Source: Lineus longissimus (taxonomy: Eukaryota > Nemertea > Pilidiophora > Heteronemertea > Lineidae). Taken from it: 64,000 nucleotides of DNA. The DNA lies in the NCBI RefSeq assembly GCF_910592395.1, contig NC_088308.1, positions 26,303,501 through 26,367,500 on the forward strand, in the 5' to 3' direction. Position 1 is the stretch's first letter. Each line of letters opens with the position of its first letter. The position numbers and the translations under genes were made by a program. The notes under the pieces were generated by a model, which was not told where the DNA came from, made no database searches, and saw nothing but the letters and a program-made list of their open reading frames with translations. Of the stretch, positions 48,452-61,762 are shown in pieces.

Positions 48452-51299
48452 CTACATTCGTAGCTTTCCTTCCACTACCACAGTCGCATACCCAGCAACA
48501 TCAACTCGACCATTGTCTCCAACCTTGATACGTAATTCACCACCCCTCTTTGAGCATTGACGTGCTGCAAAAGAAAGAAACTAGATAGAGTCATACTGAA
48601 AGCTGTGGCAGTGTATTTTTCAAATTTTCGAACTAGGCCAGTGGATACTTATAATTAAATAGCAAAACTTTGTCAAAAGAGTAAGGTTTCTTGACAGACA
48701 ACTCACCATAGAGGTCCTTCTTGCCAAGTTGTTTAGACCAATAAGCAGCTAACACAGTATGTGCTGAACCTGAAATCAGTAGAAAGTGTTGTAATCCACT
48801 CATCATACACAAGCACATGCATGTTATGATTCAGTTGGTTTTCACTATAGTTATATTATCCTTGGTCCAGCCTCCAATAAAGAACCACTTCACAATTGTC
48901 AGGCTGCACTTTGATTTCTAATCTACATACCAGTGACTGGATCCTCAGGAATTCCATTCCAGGGAGCAAAATATCTTGAGACGAAGTCATAGGTTTCTCC
49001 ACTGGCATCCGTACAACCATTGTTCGCATCTCCCCTGAGTGTGACAATCACACCCTTGATCTTCCCTGTGTTGTGAGCATGGAGCATCAGGTTGTGGGGT
49101 GGACTCAGGCCCTCAAGGGTGTGTCTGAAATTGATAGTTTTCATAAGAAGAGATGGGAGGGGCGCATTACCTTTTTTTGTCAGAATACTGTGTAATTGAT
49201 AATACATGGGTTAAAGAATTTGATTAGAACTGAAGCCGACTAAATTTGATTTAAAACATGCCTCAAAGACAAGGTATTACTTTAAGCATAGCAAACCAGT
49301 CTCACCTGCCATAATTGTCATCAAGCCTAAGCAACAGTTTCTTTGTCGTGGCAGAATATTGTACATCAGTCACATCAAGGCCTTCAGTACTTATTTGGAT
49401 AAGGTGCTGCAGATCAGGTTCATTTTCTTCCTGAGAGAAACGTATTTATGTAATGTAAAATTTATATAGAGCGCCTTACCACCGTGAAAAAACGTGTTCA
49501 AGGCGCTACTCCTCAAAAAGCTCCACGGAATAGCCATGCCTTCAGCTGACGCTTGAAGGAGAAAATATTGGTACTTTGGATTGATTTGATTTCAGGGGGG
49601 AGCTGGTTCCATAGGAAGGGGGCACATGCAGAAAAGGCTCTGTCGCCATACGAGGTCCTGGTGCGTTTTGCTAGCAACCTGACACTAGATGAGGACCTCG
49701 TATGACGAAAAATGAAAACGATCAGATATTTTCTCACAGTCAAAACAGTATGATCAGTGAAACAAAGTACTAAGTGTTACCAGGAGTTACAAAAGACTGG
49801 TCTTTATCAATTATTGGTGATACAAGTATGATTTTTGGCAAAAGTGGCTATCAATAGCCCAAAAATAAAACAGATGTATTACACACCTCTTTCACTGTTG
49901 GATTCAGTGGCAAGTCCAAGCTAATACAATCTCCCATTTTCCTGGCAACAAGTTCTCCACTTAGCGTCTCAAACACAATTTCACTCGAGGTATTCTCTAA
50001 GAAAAAGAAAATAATCAGGCTGTTAGAGTTTCTTTAAATTTGTGTTTTTTAGGATCTTTTGCATTCTTATGCAGAACATCATGTCGAACAAAATAAAACA
50101 GTGTTTGACAACCTGCTTACATCATAACTGCTTTGGTACCAAACCCCAAAACTCTTGGCATTATCTGGGTCAGAATTATATCAACCCATGAACACTATCA
50201 GTGATTACTCAGAAACCGTAAGGCTCACTAATGAAATGTTTACTCTATCTAGCAGTTGGACATTACTTACTTGTTATTTCATATAAAGCAGCTGCAGAAG
50301 CTAGGGTAGCATGTCCACAGAGTGGCACTTCATTTGTTGGGGTGAACCAGCGCAATCCAAATCTGCTGCCTGCAATGATTAGTTATTATTTTTTGACTTA
50401 GCTACGCAAGGTCGAGGACATACATAAGTATTTAAAGGGTTTTTTGACCACCGGTATATTAGAGAAACTACAAGTGATGATAATTTTTCTTGAAACCCAA
50501 ATGAACCAAATGTTCTATCACATTGCATTTGACACAACTATCAGTCAACAAATCCTGTTACCTGAAACAAAGTTGTTGAATGTAACTAGGCAACACATTT
50601 TTCTTCTTGAATTGATCATTCTACTGATGGTTGACATCATAAAATCTTTCTTACTATTCTCAAAAGTGTCTTGTGAATGCAGCTTCTGAACAAAAGCAGT
50701 TTCTGAGATATTCATCTCTGTGGCAACCTTCTGCATGGTCTCATCTGACAGCTTCTGGAAACAAATTAATCAAATTATGGGAGAAAGTCTGAAAATGGTG
50801 TTTGCTGTTGCTGATCTGATATGATATGATGTCGGTTGATGACATGCTAATCCTGTTGGGGAATCATTGAGTTACATGTAAATGTCACTTTATTTTTAAG
50901 CATTATTATGAGTTCAGTTAGGCCTATCAAAGATCAATGTTACGGAAATCTGTAGGCTGGGTTGGGCCTCTGCTATTTCACCATCAAGAGTTTACATAAT
51001 CATTTAGGCCTAAATGTAACTCAATGATTCCCCAACAGATCCTGATGATGCCACTTTGTCTTTGCCTGCAGTGTCAGTGCAGTGAACATGGTCATGTATG
51101 GTGAAGAGTGATGATGGAAATGATTCAGGATTAGGGCTTCTTCTCTTTCCTATGCAACCATTGGCGATCAAATTACCTTCTGATCGGGCACTAGACACAC
51201 TGCCGCCGGATTTCCGGCAAATGGAACGCTAGTAAAGGCATCAATAGTGAAAAGAGGAAGCTCCATCGCCCTAGATTGTTTATTCATGGGCGCTGCCAT
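48452..51299 (-). CDS. PBLD: Phenazine biosynthesis-like domain protein (PhzF fold)
   Basis: Eight minus-strand exons join in frame: 51177-51299, 50655-50754, 50271-50369, 49887-49996, 49306-49430, 48931-49124, 48707-48769 and 48452-48564. They give 308 aa (human PBLD is 288). The PhzF-family blocks are all present and in order: [28 protein letters not shown] (the family's conserved Glu), [39 protein letters not shown] and the C-terminal [15 protein letters not shown]. The fold is a pseudo-symmetric, diaminopimelate-epimerase-like dimer; the human protein has no settled reaction. The first Met (51299) is used; a second in-frame Met at residue 12 starts nearer the usual family N-terminus. Exon 5 is preceded by a retrotransposon tail in intron 4. 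The gene is divergent from SF1, with 315 bp between start codons. Confidence 0.93.
49437..49743 (-). mobile_element. 3' end of a CR1/L2-like non-LTR retrotransposon in PBLD intron 4
   Basis: Minus-strand frame 49743-49513 encodes a typical C-terminal end of such reverse transcriptases: [33 protein letters not shown] and [10 protein letters not shown]. After the stop comes a short 3' UTR with a GCGCCTT/AAGGCGC hairpin and an ATAAATTTTACATTACATAA tail. The insert is a 5'-truncated copy in the same orientation as PBLD and ends about ten bases from the exon 5 acceptor. Confidence 0.85.
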
Positions 51300-51614
51300 C
51301 TTGAAAATTTTCTAGTCTCAAAAGCAGTTTGTGGAGGATTAAAAACTGTGTTTTTAGCTCAATAAGTATCAAATATTTGATTCTGTTATATTATATAGAT
51401 ATTTTGAATATATACTAGATAAACGTGTACATATGAATCAGACGTATTACCGACATAAAAGTATTTTCCTTGCATGTGTAGGAGAGTAAAATTTGGGTTC
51501 AGAACGAGGCTGGGCAGTGCGTGATCGCCATCTTCCTCCTATTTGTCTGTTTCCCCATATTTGAATCGTAATAAGACTTTTTCACGATCATTCACGAACA
51601 ATAACTGTTCCAAG
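51300..51614. promoter_or_regulatory. Shared promoter between PBLD and SF1
   Basis: Start codons on opposite strands are 315 bp apart. A YY1-type word overlaps the PBLD start (AAGATGGCAGC on the minus strand, about 51302-51292). A second one sits upstream of SF1 (GGAAGATGGCG on the minus strand, 51536-51526). No TATA box is seen. This is the usual look of a housekeeping bidirectional promoter. Confidence 0.55.
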
Positions 51615-54600
51615 ATGTTTGGCACTAAGAGGCCAGCCGAAGAAGAACCATGTAAGTTACTTAATTTTGGGATCAAAGACAAAACCAAGACCTTTTTTCA
51701 GGGAAAAAATTTCCAAACTTGGGATTCAAATCTTACTGCAGTGCATGTAAATGCGTGCATGCATGATTGATGATGTACGGTAGGCTTACAATACATACAT
51801 GCAAACCGCAATATATACATGCATTCATTTGCACTGCAGTCTGCACTTTCATCATCATGTGTTCATTGCTTTATCATCCTGATATAACCAGTTCTTTTCA
51901 ATATAGCCTGCTCCACCTGTCAGTATTTTTTGGTCATGCAATCAACAATGCATCTGCATGGCGAAGCCAATACTGGCAATAGGACTGAAAAAAACGATCA
52001 TAGTCAGACTGCGTAGGGCCTAGGGGTTGTATATGGCATTGCCATTGCTACCGCATTTGAGAAAGCAAGTGATGATATTAATAAAGTTTGCGGTGTTTCA
52101 ACCCATTTCTGCCTGGTCCTGGTCTAGGGGCCCATTCACATGGTCTTGAGGTACTGCAAAAAGTGCAAGTGCAATTCAATAATTCAGGAAATGAAATGCT
52201 CCTCTACCCCCCTCCCCCCCCCAAGCAGTTGCAGTAAAAAACTGTCGAGGCCATAACTCATAAAAACATATATTCTTATATCTTTGGTGCTGCTACAATG
52301 TAGGTGAACAGGCATGGCAGCCACCAGGATTTGAACAATGGCGGCAGCAGCAACAAAATAAAGGTTTGTATTTGATTGTGGAATTGTGGAACTGTTTCCA
52401 TTGCCATATGTAGGCCAACATGTACCTCTGGCATTGTTACTATGTCTCTTTTTATTCATCTCTCATCTTTGCCCGCTGAACATGTTGCCAGTCAAATTTT
52501 AAGAGGTTAGTTTTTTGAGCCAGAACCTCCTAAACGCCGAGTCATCACCTCTAGTTGTTTTAAGGTGCTTGTACATGTAGGTGTTCATGCTCTAATTAGG
52601 CACCTAAAAAAGACAAGGCCATGACGATTTCTAAAATTAAATCTCGTGATTTTGGTTCAAAACTGAACTATCTCCTAAAAAAGCAACATTTTCAGGCTAG
52701 CAGTATTGGCCTTCCCAAGAGATGCTTATGTGTAGTTAAACAGTTTCTGAAATTTTTTTGAACGTTTTCAGCTTCTACCAACTGGCCACTTGAAAGAAAG
52801 AAGAAAAGAAAGAGTCGCTGGGCACATGATGAGCAGGACAAAACTTTTATCCCAGGGATGCCAACAGTGCTGCCGCAGAACCTTTCTGGAGACCAAGAAA
52901 GGCAATACCTATGTAAGTATCTTAGGAAGAGGTATTAGGTTAAGAAAGGAGAGATTGATTCTGCTAATAACAATAAAGATTCTGATTTTTTTTTAATAAT
53001 ACCATTTCATACGTGTAAAAGTAATACTTACATTTACAGCAAATAAAACCAATTTCTTATTTCCATGTTAGCTATTCTCTGGTAAGTATGTAGAGGAAAC
53101 AAATAACCAAATGGGAAGGTAAATTGTAACCATAACTGTAAATGAACTGATACATTTTAGACCATTTCAGGCTTATTACACCACTCCATTTTATGAAAAT
53201 TCAAAACATGTAGATAATTTCTAATCAACATTTTTTACACAAATAATGCAGACTTTCTCTCCAGGTGTTATTGCTGTATAATTCATTAATTGTCATAACT
53301 TTTACCAAAATTTTAAATGGTACTGTTAGAATCAATGTTTTTCCCGAAAAAACTAGCGTGCTTTTGTTGACAGCTTTGTTAGCTCTCAAATGTTATCAGG
53401 CAGATGCTTTGTCTCCAATGTAACAACTAAATTTTTTGTGGATATTTATTTTTTTTGTAAAACTCACACTAGCAAAACCAAAACAGGGCTATTTCTGTTG
53501 ATAACTTTTTTGGCAATATATGTCTTCTTTATTTTGATAACTTTAAAAAATATCTTCCTTATGGGCTGAGGAAGTCTACAAATTCATCTTGATTCCTGTA
53601 CTCTGTCTGAAAGTTAGAACAAAATGTATGTTGAGTATGTCTGGCTTGCACTTGTCATCCCAGTACAGTAGTTGTTCTGCAAAAGCTAACAATGTACTAT
53701 CAAACCTTAGTCTACTTTATGCCTTGAAAGTTCTCCCTTTGGCGTGTTGTGACAAGTTCATTTCCTAGATAATTGTAAATATATTGTAGACTTGTGTAGC
53801 ACACAATTGATGAGTATGATTTGCAAGTAACTACAGTCAACTTTCAGGACAGATGAAGAATAATCATTATTTAGGTGTAATTTCAGAATTAATGAAAACT
53901 TCTATCCATTTAATTTCATTGATAATCATTGAGCGTTAACTTTGTTTATTAATGTATTTTGTATTGGAGGCTTCTTTGGATGTAACTTGGGTAAAAAAAA
54001 TAGAAAAAAGGTGCTCTGTTTTTAAAGTTAAACGTGCTTTAAGACAAGAAAGTTGATGCCATGATGGCTGATCAATAGACCTATAACACCAACTAAAATA
54101 AAGAAATACCACATGCACTTATGGAATAGAATTGAATGGAATCAGCAGGTATTTTTGTTGGCTAATTTATCAGAAAATGAACAACCGCGACAACTGTTGC
54201 GTCATCCAGGGGAGCCTCCTTATCCACTGCCTCGTGTAATTCCCATTTCTAATTGAACTTTGTTCCTATTCTAACCAATTGCCTTTCAGTGCACCTTCAG
54301 ATAGAAGACATCAGTCGTAAACTGCGAACAGGCGACCTTGGAATTCCACCAAATCCAGAAGACAGGTTTGAATGAGTCACCTTAACAGTAACACTTTTCT
54401 TTTGAAGCTCCTTGACAGCAACAATGTGTAGCAAGCTCATTAATACAAATACAATTCAAATAAAGTGAAATTTTTCAAATGCTACTTAATATTCTTAAAT
54501 TGGCCACATGGTAACTAATGCTTTTGGTAATTGAGAAGACTGTCTGTGTGTGTATGGCAATGCTTTGGGTACCGATACTAAACACAATAGACCTGTTTAT

Positions 54601-57600
54601 TCATTTGGTCAGTGTTGTTTCTTTGTAACTCTTTTAGAACAGTGGTGAGTTTGAAAAGAACACCGTCAGCCTAAAGTTTTTCTGCCTGAATTTCCCTATC
54701 TACAAATCTGATAACTTTGGTAGGGATATGAAATTAAAGAATGTCCAATCTTTCTTTAGAATTTCTTTTCTTGTTTCCTCTTGGGTCATGTTACACTTTT
54801 GACTGCGTTCTTGAAGAGTTACCTTTAGTTTCTTCCCAAAATTTACTTCTTTCATGATCATTTCACTGCAAATGAAGGAACTGCTTCTTCATGCAAGTCA
54901 TTCCATCAGTTTGATTATGCAAAACCACTGAATCTGAAGCACGCCTGCGTGTTTGCAACAGGGGCATCTAAAATCGATTGGTTATATTGTAGTAGTGTAT
55001 GTTTGTCTGTAATGTCTGACTAAATTACCCCCCTTTTGTTTGTTTTAGTATCCTGGTGCTGGTTGGTTGTGGTTCCCCATCAGTTCCTTTGTGAATTCCT
55101 GTTATTCATCCCAGGCGTTAGGGATAAAAAAACACATATCTGTCAATTCAACTGGAGGTGGTATTAGGAAATGCCTATCATTTGCTCTTTATAATTTCTC
55201 ACTGCTGATTGGGTCAGTTAACTCTGGCACTTCCGTGGTAACGACTACCGGTACATGTAGATTTAGTAAAAATTGTGCTTCAGATGTTATCATTGGTGTC
55301 CGTGAAAGTGTTGGATGATTGAACAATTGAAAAGATACTCCAGACTTAACCCGTTGTTGGCTCATGTAGCTTTTACAGCTCTGTATGTGGAGTTATAAAA
55401 AATAGTCAGTTGGATGTGGATTTCAGAGTTCAAGTTTCTTGCCTTTTCCCATTTTCTTTCCTCTGCTTTTTGTCTGTCATTTGCCATCATTGGTAGTGAA
55501 ACAATCAGTTCATAAAGATTGCATTTTGGAAACTACTCCTGAGCAAGACATAGCATGTTTAAGAAATAGCATGTATTGGAACTGGCTTAAAAGAAAATGT
55601 TGTTTGTATAAGAGCTGTGTTTGGGAAGATCCTGCTTTGAACATGGTTGTTACGCTATTCCAGATCATTGTCATGCATACACAGTCTCCAGTTTTCCTCA
55701 AATGTTGAGCAAATTGCCATATTTGCCGTGTTTTTTTCATAGAAGAGAAAAAATAGTGCAATCTGCCCTTGGTTCTTATCTAACTTTTATCTGAAGGAAG
55801 TATGATAATATTCCAGTGAGATGAGTCTGGGGTTCATCTTCTGCATTTTGGTATCATATCCTTAAGGTGCTTCTGCCTGTAGGGAGTATGTATGTACATG
55901 TTCCTATTGAATTGAATTCACCTGTTGGTGCAGTAAATCATTGTGGTTTATTTCCTGCCAGCTGGCTCAAAAATGCTCACCTGCTCTTCCATATATCAGC
56001 ACATCTCACCTTAGAGTAACCAGATCTCACATTGTATTCTGCCAAGGTTGGCTCCACGGATCAAGTACTGCCTACCTTTGTAGGTATCATTCTCAGATAA
56101 CATGTATACGCAATTCCTTGAGTAATTGTGGTGTGAACCTCTATTGCTAGAAATATTCTTATGTTTTCAAATAGGTTGCATGTTATGTGGCGGAAGTCTT
56201 TGCTTTGCTGCATTTTTACATATGGATGTCATTGTGCATCCTGAAATAATTATGAGAGCAAAAAATATTCACTGCTTGGCTCTGCTGGCACTAGTTGCAG
56301 CAGATGCATAATTGCCTCTGATTGATATTGAGAAAAAAAGTGCTGACATTCAGAAAGGTGTACCATTAAAGATCTATGAACCAAAAAGGAGACTTGATCT
56401 GCCAGAAGAGGACTTTCCTTCTGAAAAGCCTGGGGTTCTAGTTTTTTGCACATCTCAAACTGTTTATTTTCTTCCGATTTCTAGTTACTATTAACAACAC
56501 TGTTGTATTAGTGAGCTTGATATGTAATTAACGGCAGTTTCTCTCCCAGTAGTTAATGTATTCAGATGTTTGGCTTTTATTTTGTGAGATGAAAGAAGTT
56601 TTGATATTTTCTGATGTAAAGCGTAAGCTTTGCTGGGTTAGGTCCCTCTGCCGGCTGGTCAGGTAAAGTAGGAGTGGACGGTCAATCATACCAGACAGGC
56701 TAATTTAGACAGCACAATGCTGCATCTCTAAAGTTGCATAGTACACTATATACATGTAGTAGATCAGAAAATTCTATCGGCTTGTGTATATATAATCACA
56801 ATTTTCTTTTGAGCAGGGATTGAAATTTTTGGCTGATTTTATTTTTAACCCTAAAGCTTGAATTTCAGTGGATATGTCTTTCTTGTATAAAGGGTTTGGG
56901 GTGGCCCGTTGTTCCTCTCGCTTTCCTGTCACCTATATCAAGTATTTGCATGACACTTGTGTATGAAAATCAACTTTACACTCCAATCGTCTGTTGTGCA
57001 CTGCTCTTAACAATCGCCGGGTTCGATAAAAGTTTCAGGCCAACAGTTAATTAGATTTAATCTCATTCTGCCGTTGTAAGTTTATACCCCATTTTTGATA
57101 ATCCATTGCTTGGTTGGGTTCGTTTACGTCACAGTATCTTGTATGATTCTTTGAAGTTGACTTTAAAGTCGAATTAGTCCTTGATGACAATGCAGATACC
57201 TCGGTGTTGGTCCTCGCAAAGAAAGAGACACGCTGCATCTTGTATGTTGCACTTTTTCCCACCAAAATTGGTGCTTGGTCTTCGTCATTGTCCTTATCAA
57301 GCTTTTTGTTACGATTTCTGTATTGTTTAGATGCCTTTCCAGTTGAGGCACCTATATTGTTAAACTTGATACTTTTTGTATCTGGTGTACAGGGAATGGG
57401 AATTCTTTCTGGTTTCTATAGTCTACATCTCCAGTGTTTGTTTCAGCCTGTTGCACCGTGTGACTGTGGTTGACACGGGACAAGCACCAACTCATGTTGT
57501 AGCATTGTTCAAGTACATCAGCGATTACAGCATGCTGGATCGAAATAATCAAACATTTACACCCAAAACAGAATTGTGTTAAGCCATTGCTTACTTTAAA

Positions 57601-60600
57601 GCTTCTTGAATGGAGATGATTCCATTTGATCCTAAGTTTGGCAATTCAGTGTTTTTTGTTGCAATTTTCTGTTGCCAAGTACATTCTTCCAAAATGGCCC
57701 ATTGTCAATAATTCTAGATTAGGCGTTCTTATGAGTGAGTGAGGCTCTTAGAATCTGAACCAGTATCTGTCTTAACGAAGTCGTTTGCCGAACCAGTATC
57801 TGTCTTAACGAAGTCGTTTGTCGAGAGTGAATAGCAAAATGTTCCATTCTATGTCTTACTGATGTCAGATGGAGTCTGCATTGCAGTGCTCTCAGTGTGT
57901 CAATGATTTCCTAATCCTGAGTTTAAGAATATTATGATATCAAGCATTGAAACATTTCTAATGGGGCCTACAGATTCTCCAGATTTATAAAAAAGGTCTA
58001 AGATATCCATTGATGAATGCATATGTGCCATTTGGAAGGATGCGCTTACTTTAAAACCCTGCAAAGAATCTTTTCTCAAATATGGTTTTGTCATAATATC
58101 TCCACAGATCGCCGTCACCGGAACCGATCTACAACAATGAAGGGAAACGGTTGAATACGCGAGAATACAGGACTAGGAAGAAACTCGAGGAGGAACGACA
58201 TGCTATGATCCAAGAAGCGATGGGTCTGAATACAGAGTACAAACCTCCAGCTGACTACAAGTGAGTCCAACTCGATGAAAATCAAGTTAAAAGAATAGTA
58301 CATTTCTATGGCCTCATGCCAAGTGCCTGGAGTCAAGTCATAGTGATTATTAGCCGTTGATATTAATGAGATTTCTAATCTTTACCTTGTATAGTCTATG
58401 CTCACTGGATAATGTTAATACTTAATACTTAGGGTTTTTAAAAGTTTCAAAACTTTTGTATCAATTTATTCTATCTAAACTTTTTTAGGCCGCCAATCAT
58501 CAAAGTGAGTGACAAAGTGATGATTCCCCAGGAAGAACATCCTGACATCAATTTTGTTGGCTTGCTGATTGGACCGAGAGGAAACACGCTGAAAAAGCTT
58601 GAGAAGGAGACTGGAGCCAAGATTATCATACGAGGGAAGGGTTCAGTGAAAGAGGGGAAAATAGGACGCAAGGATGGTCAACCCTTGCCCGGTGAAGATG
58701 AACCTCTACATGCATACGTCACTGCCAGCAATCCTGAGAATGTCAAGAAGGCAGTTGATAAAGTAAGAATTCTAGTTACGGTATTCCAAAATTTACAGAT
58801 TATTCCAACATTCCCCAGCTACTGAAACAGGCTAAGAAGTGTGATTTCTGACTGATACTTCTTGTATCTTGCCGGGGTATCTTGCTACATTTTGATTTGT
58901 TGACGAGCATCAAATGTGGTTATAAATAATCTTAAATCTAATGTGCCCTTTTCCTTAAGAATCCCTTGGTGTTTACTTCTTACCATGTTCTCTTGCAGAT
59001 CAAAGAAATCATCCGACAAGGAATAGAAGTACCAGAAGGCCAGAATGATCTACGAAGGGAACAACTCAGAGAACTGGCACTACTTAATGGTACATTGAGA
59101 GAAAATGATGGACTGATGTAAGTGCTATATATGATTGCAGAAGACTGAATAACCATTGATCATTGGCCACTGTGTGAGATAGTTCAAGATTAGACATGAA
59201 ACCCTAGTTTATCCTGCTCTGCTTCATTTCACTGCTACAATGTATTGTGTCTCTTTTTCAGGAAACTAAAACAACTACAACAAGCCCAAACTATCTATAC
59301 AAACACAGTGTTATGTACAATCTGTGGGGGAGCTGGTCATTTGGCGCAGGATTGTAAACAGAAAAGGTATTTATTGACAAGACTATCTCACCTAACATTG
59401 AAATGTGATCCTTTATACAGCCATGTGGACAGATAAATCCAATGATTTGTCCTTTGAGTCTTGCATCTACAACTCTCTGCATGTGAGTGGCATACCAGAT
59501 CGCATACAGGGTTAAATTGTCTTGCCCTTTTTGAAGATGTGAAATTCTCACTGTCAGTTTCTTTGATGATATGCTTTGAAGAAGGATTGTCGGACAGATG
59601 TGTTTGGAGCTTGCACAGATATATCATTCATTAGACTTGCAAGCCTTTGACACGTGTTTATCCAGGTTCTTCATACCTGTTTCACATGGTATTCATTGTT
59701 TGTGTGTTTGTTACAGACCTGGCGATTCAATCCGAGCAGCAATGGCAGCTGGCATACAACCTACAAACGTAGACAAAGCAAAGATGGATAGTGAGGTATG
59801 TAATAATTTGAAGCAATGACCACAGTTTTAGATTAAGTATTGTAGAAAGTTACATGTAGTTTCATAGTTAAAGGTCGTCACTGTGGTCTGTTAAGAACCA
59901 TTTGGAGTCTTCATGTGGAGGCAGTGGCCATGGCAATGGCAAAAAATCTCAACGTATGATATCCAACTTGAGTTCTCTTTGCATCTTGGCCACCAATACT
60001 GTCCTCACTGATCTTAAGTACAGAGATATCCATATCATACTTGCAATATCTTGAATTGTCCTTTTAAATATTCAGATCTTGATTTAGAAATCTTCTTCCA
60101 TTGCAGTACATGTCACTGATGGCAGAGCTTGGTGAAGGTCCTCCGCCACCCAAGGAGCAGGCTCCTCCTCAAAGGTCACACTACCATCATAATCAGAACA
60201 GATTCAACCCTCAGCATAATGCACCTCCTCCACCTCTGGTAAGATAATCAAGGATACATCCTTTTGAAATCAGACATGGTCATCGATGAAATTTACTGGC
60301 TTGTGGCCAGAATAGACTCTGGAATGTATTATGTGTTTTAGAGGGATGCAGATAAACCACATTACCAAGTTTTCAAGTCATGGTAGTATGACCTGAACTT
60401 TAAGAATGATCTAGCCTAACTGTTGATTTGTTTCTTTCTTCATCAGATGAGCCAACCTGTCACACCACCATGGCAACAGCCACCCCCACAGTCGCAGTCG
60501 CAACAGATGCAGCAAAACAAGATTCCAGGTCTGATGAATATCGCAACCCAGCCACCGCCAAACAGTATGAGCAGTCAGCATGGTCAGATGGGGATGCCGC

Positions 60601-61130
60601 CTCCAGGATTAGCTACATCATCAGGCCATCTACCTCCCTGGCAACATGGTATATCTGCAAGTTCTGGAGTAGCTACGCCACAAAGTTCGTCAAGTTACTC
60701 GTCTGTACCTCCTCCAAGCTCACTGCTGACTGCACCACCTCCGCCACCACCAAGCAGCCAGTCTGGCGGTGGGTTACCTTGGCAGCAGAATCAACACATA
60801 GCTCACAGTGCTCCAAACAGTATGGGCATACCACCTCCTCCAAATACAAGCGCTGTTACGTCGATGCCTCCACCATGGCAACAACAGCAGCAGTTCAACC
60901 AGCCGCCGCCTCCACCCAGCAGCTCGATACCTCCGTGGCAGCAGAATATGCCAGCTCCAGTTCAGGCACCATCACCAGTGGCTCCACCTCCACCACCACC
61001 CCCTGTTTCACAACCAAGCTTCAATCCAGTCGCACCGCCACCACCACCTCCAGACATGAATAACTACAGCAGCCATGGTGGTGGCATATCGTCTCTTCTT
61101 GGACCTCCTCCTCCACCACCTCCAAATTAA
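51615..61130 (+). CDS. SF1: Splicing factor 1 / branch-point-binding protein
   Basis: Ten exons join in frame: 51615-51651, 52772-52912, 54290-54365, 58108-58260, 58489-58762, 58999-59117, 59262-59366, 59717-59795, 60107-60238 and 60447-61130. They give 599 aa (human about 640). SF1 binds the intron branch point and U2AF65 in the early spliceosome. The N-terminal U2AF ligand motif is [14 protein letters not shown] (about residues 86-91) is the conserved SPSP phosphorylation site. The KH domain with GPRG loop ([20 protein letters not shown]) and the QUA2 helix follow at about 136-265. The CCHC zinc knuckle is [14 protein letters not shown] (about 283-296). The last exon is a long Pro/Gln-rich tail with repeated PPPPP and PPWQQ. 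Intron 3 is 3.7 kb. AATAAA at 61757 is a candidate poly(A) signal. Confidence 0.96.
54366..58107 (+). other. Large SF1 intron 3
   Basis: No SF1 exon is seen in this 3.7-kb intron, and the flanking exons join in frame without it. It contains a coding-like plus-strand segment of unknown origin at 56186-56494, a 33-bp tandem duplication at 57757-57822 and an open minus-strand stretch at about 57047-57370. None shows family motifs. Confidence 0.6.
57757..57822. repeat. 33-bp tandem duplication in SF1 intron 3
   Basis: GAACCAGTATCTGTCTTAAC and the following bases occur at 57757-57789 and again at 57790-57822, with one mismatch. Confidence 0.92.
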
Positions 61131-61756
61131 AAGAGTTTGTTCGTAGCGAACATTTTATCTGTAAATTACTTGTAGACTTTAAATGCATTTGATGATTGTA
61201 ACAATTGATGAGAAAGCTGGAATGTGACCACTGTAACATGCTTTAGCTCATCAGAAGTTCAGTCGTTCTAGTTTTATTCGTATCCAATATGATGTGGCAC
61301 CGAACTCCAATTTCTATAATACAGAATGGTTCAATTCCTGTAAGGGGATTGTGGTGGTAACTATTTCTCACCTTGTAAATAATCACTGTCCTCTAGTTCC
61401 GTGTGGAATAGATGTGGTATTGTATGACATGTATCTATTCTAGCATCATGTGTCAATTCAAGACCATTTTGTCAAGTATCTTGAGATTAGAGAAGTAGGT
61501 TTTTATCGCTTGTCATTCATTAGGACATTCAAGATCAAGGAGAGTAACTTTATGAGGTGCAAGTGTGTATACATGTATGTAGCTTTCATCTGTTCGCTCC
61601 CAAAATATTGAGATATTATTAAAAGAAGGATTGCCACAAGGTAGATTGACCTTGTAAATTATGAATTTCACTTGATGTAAACAGTTGAAACTGCACTGAA
61701 CAGTGTACTTCTATATTGTCCATGCATCTTGTTTTGTGACTGAGATGTTTGTACAT

Positions 61757-61762
61757 AATAAA
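61757..61762 (+). promoter_or_regulatory. Candidate SF1 poly(A) signal
   Basis: AATAAA about 630 bases after the SF1 stop codon on the coding strand. Confidence 0.5.

Noticed and set aside
57047-57370. Open minus-strand stretch in SF1 intron 3 ([26 protein letters not shown])
   Set aside because: Looks mildly protein-like, but no start, no splice partners and no recognised family could be found.
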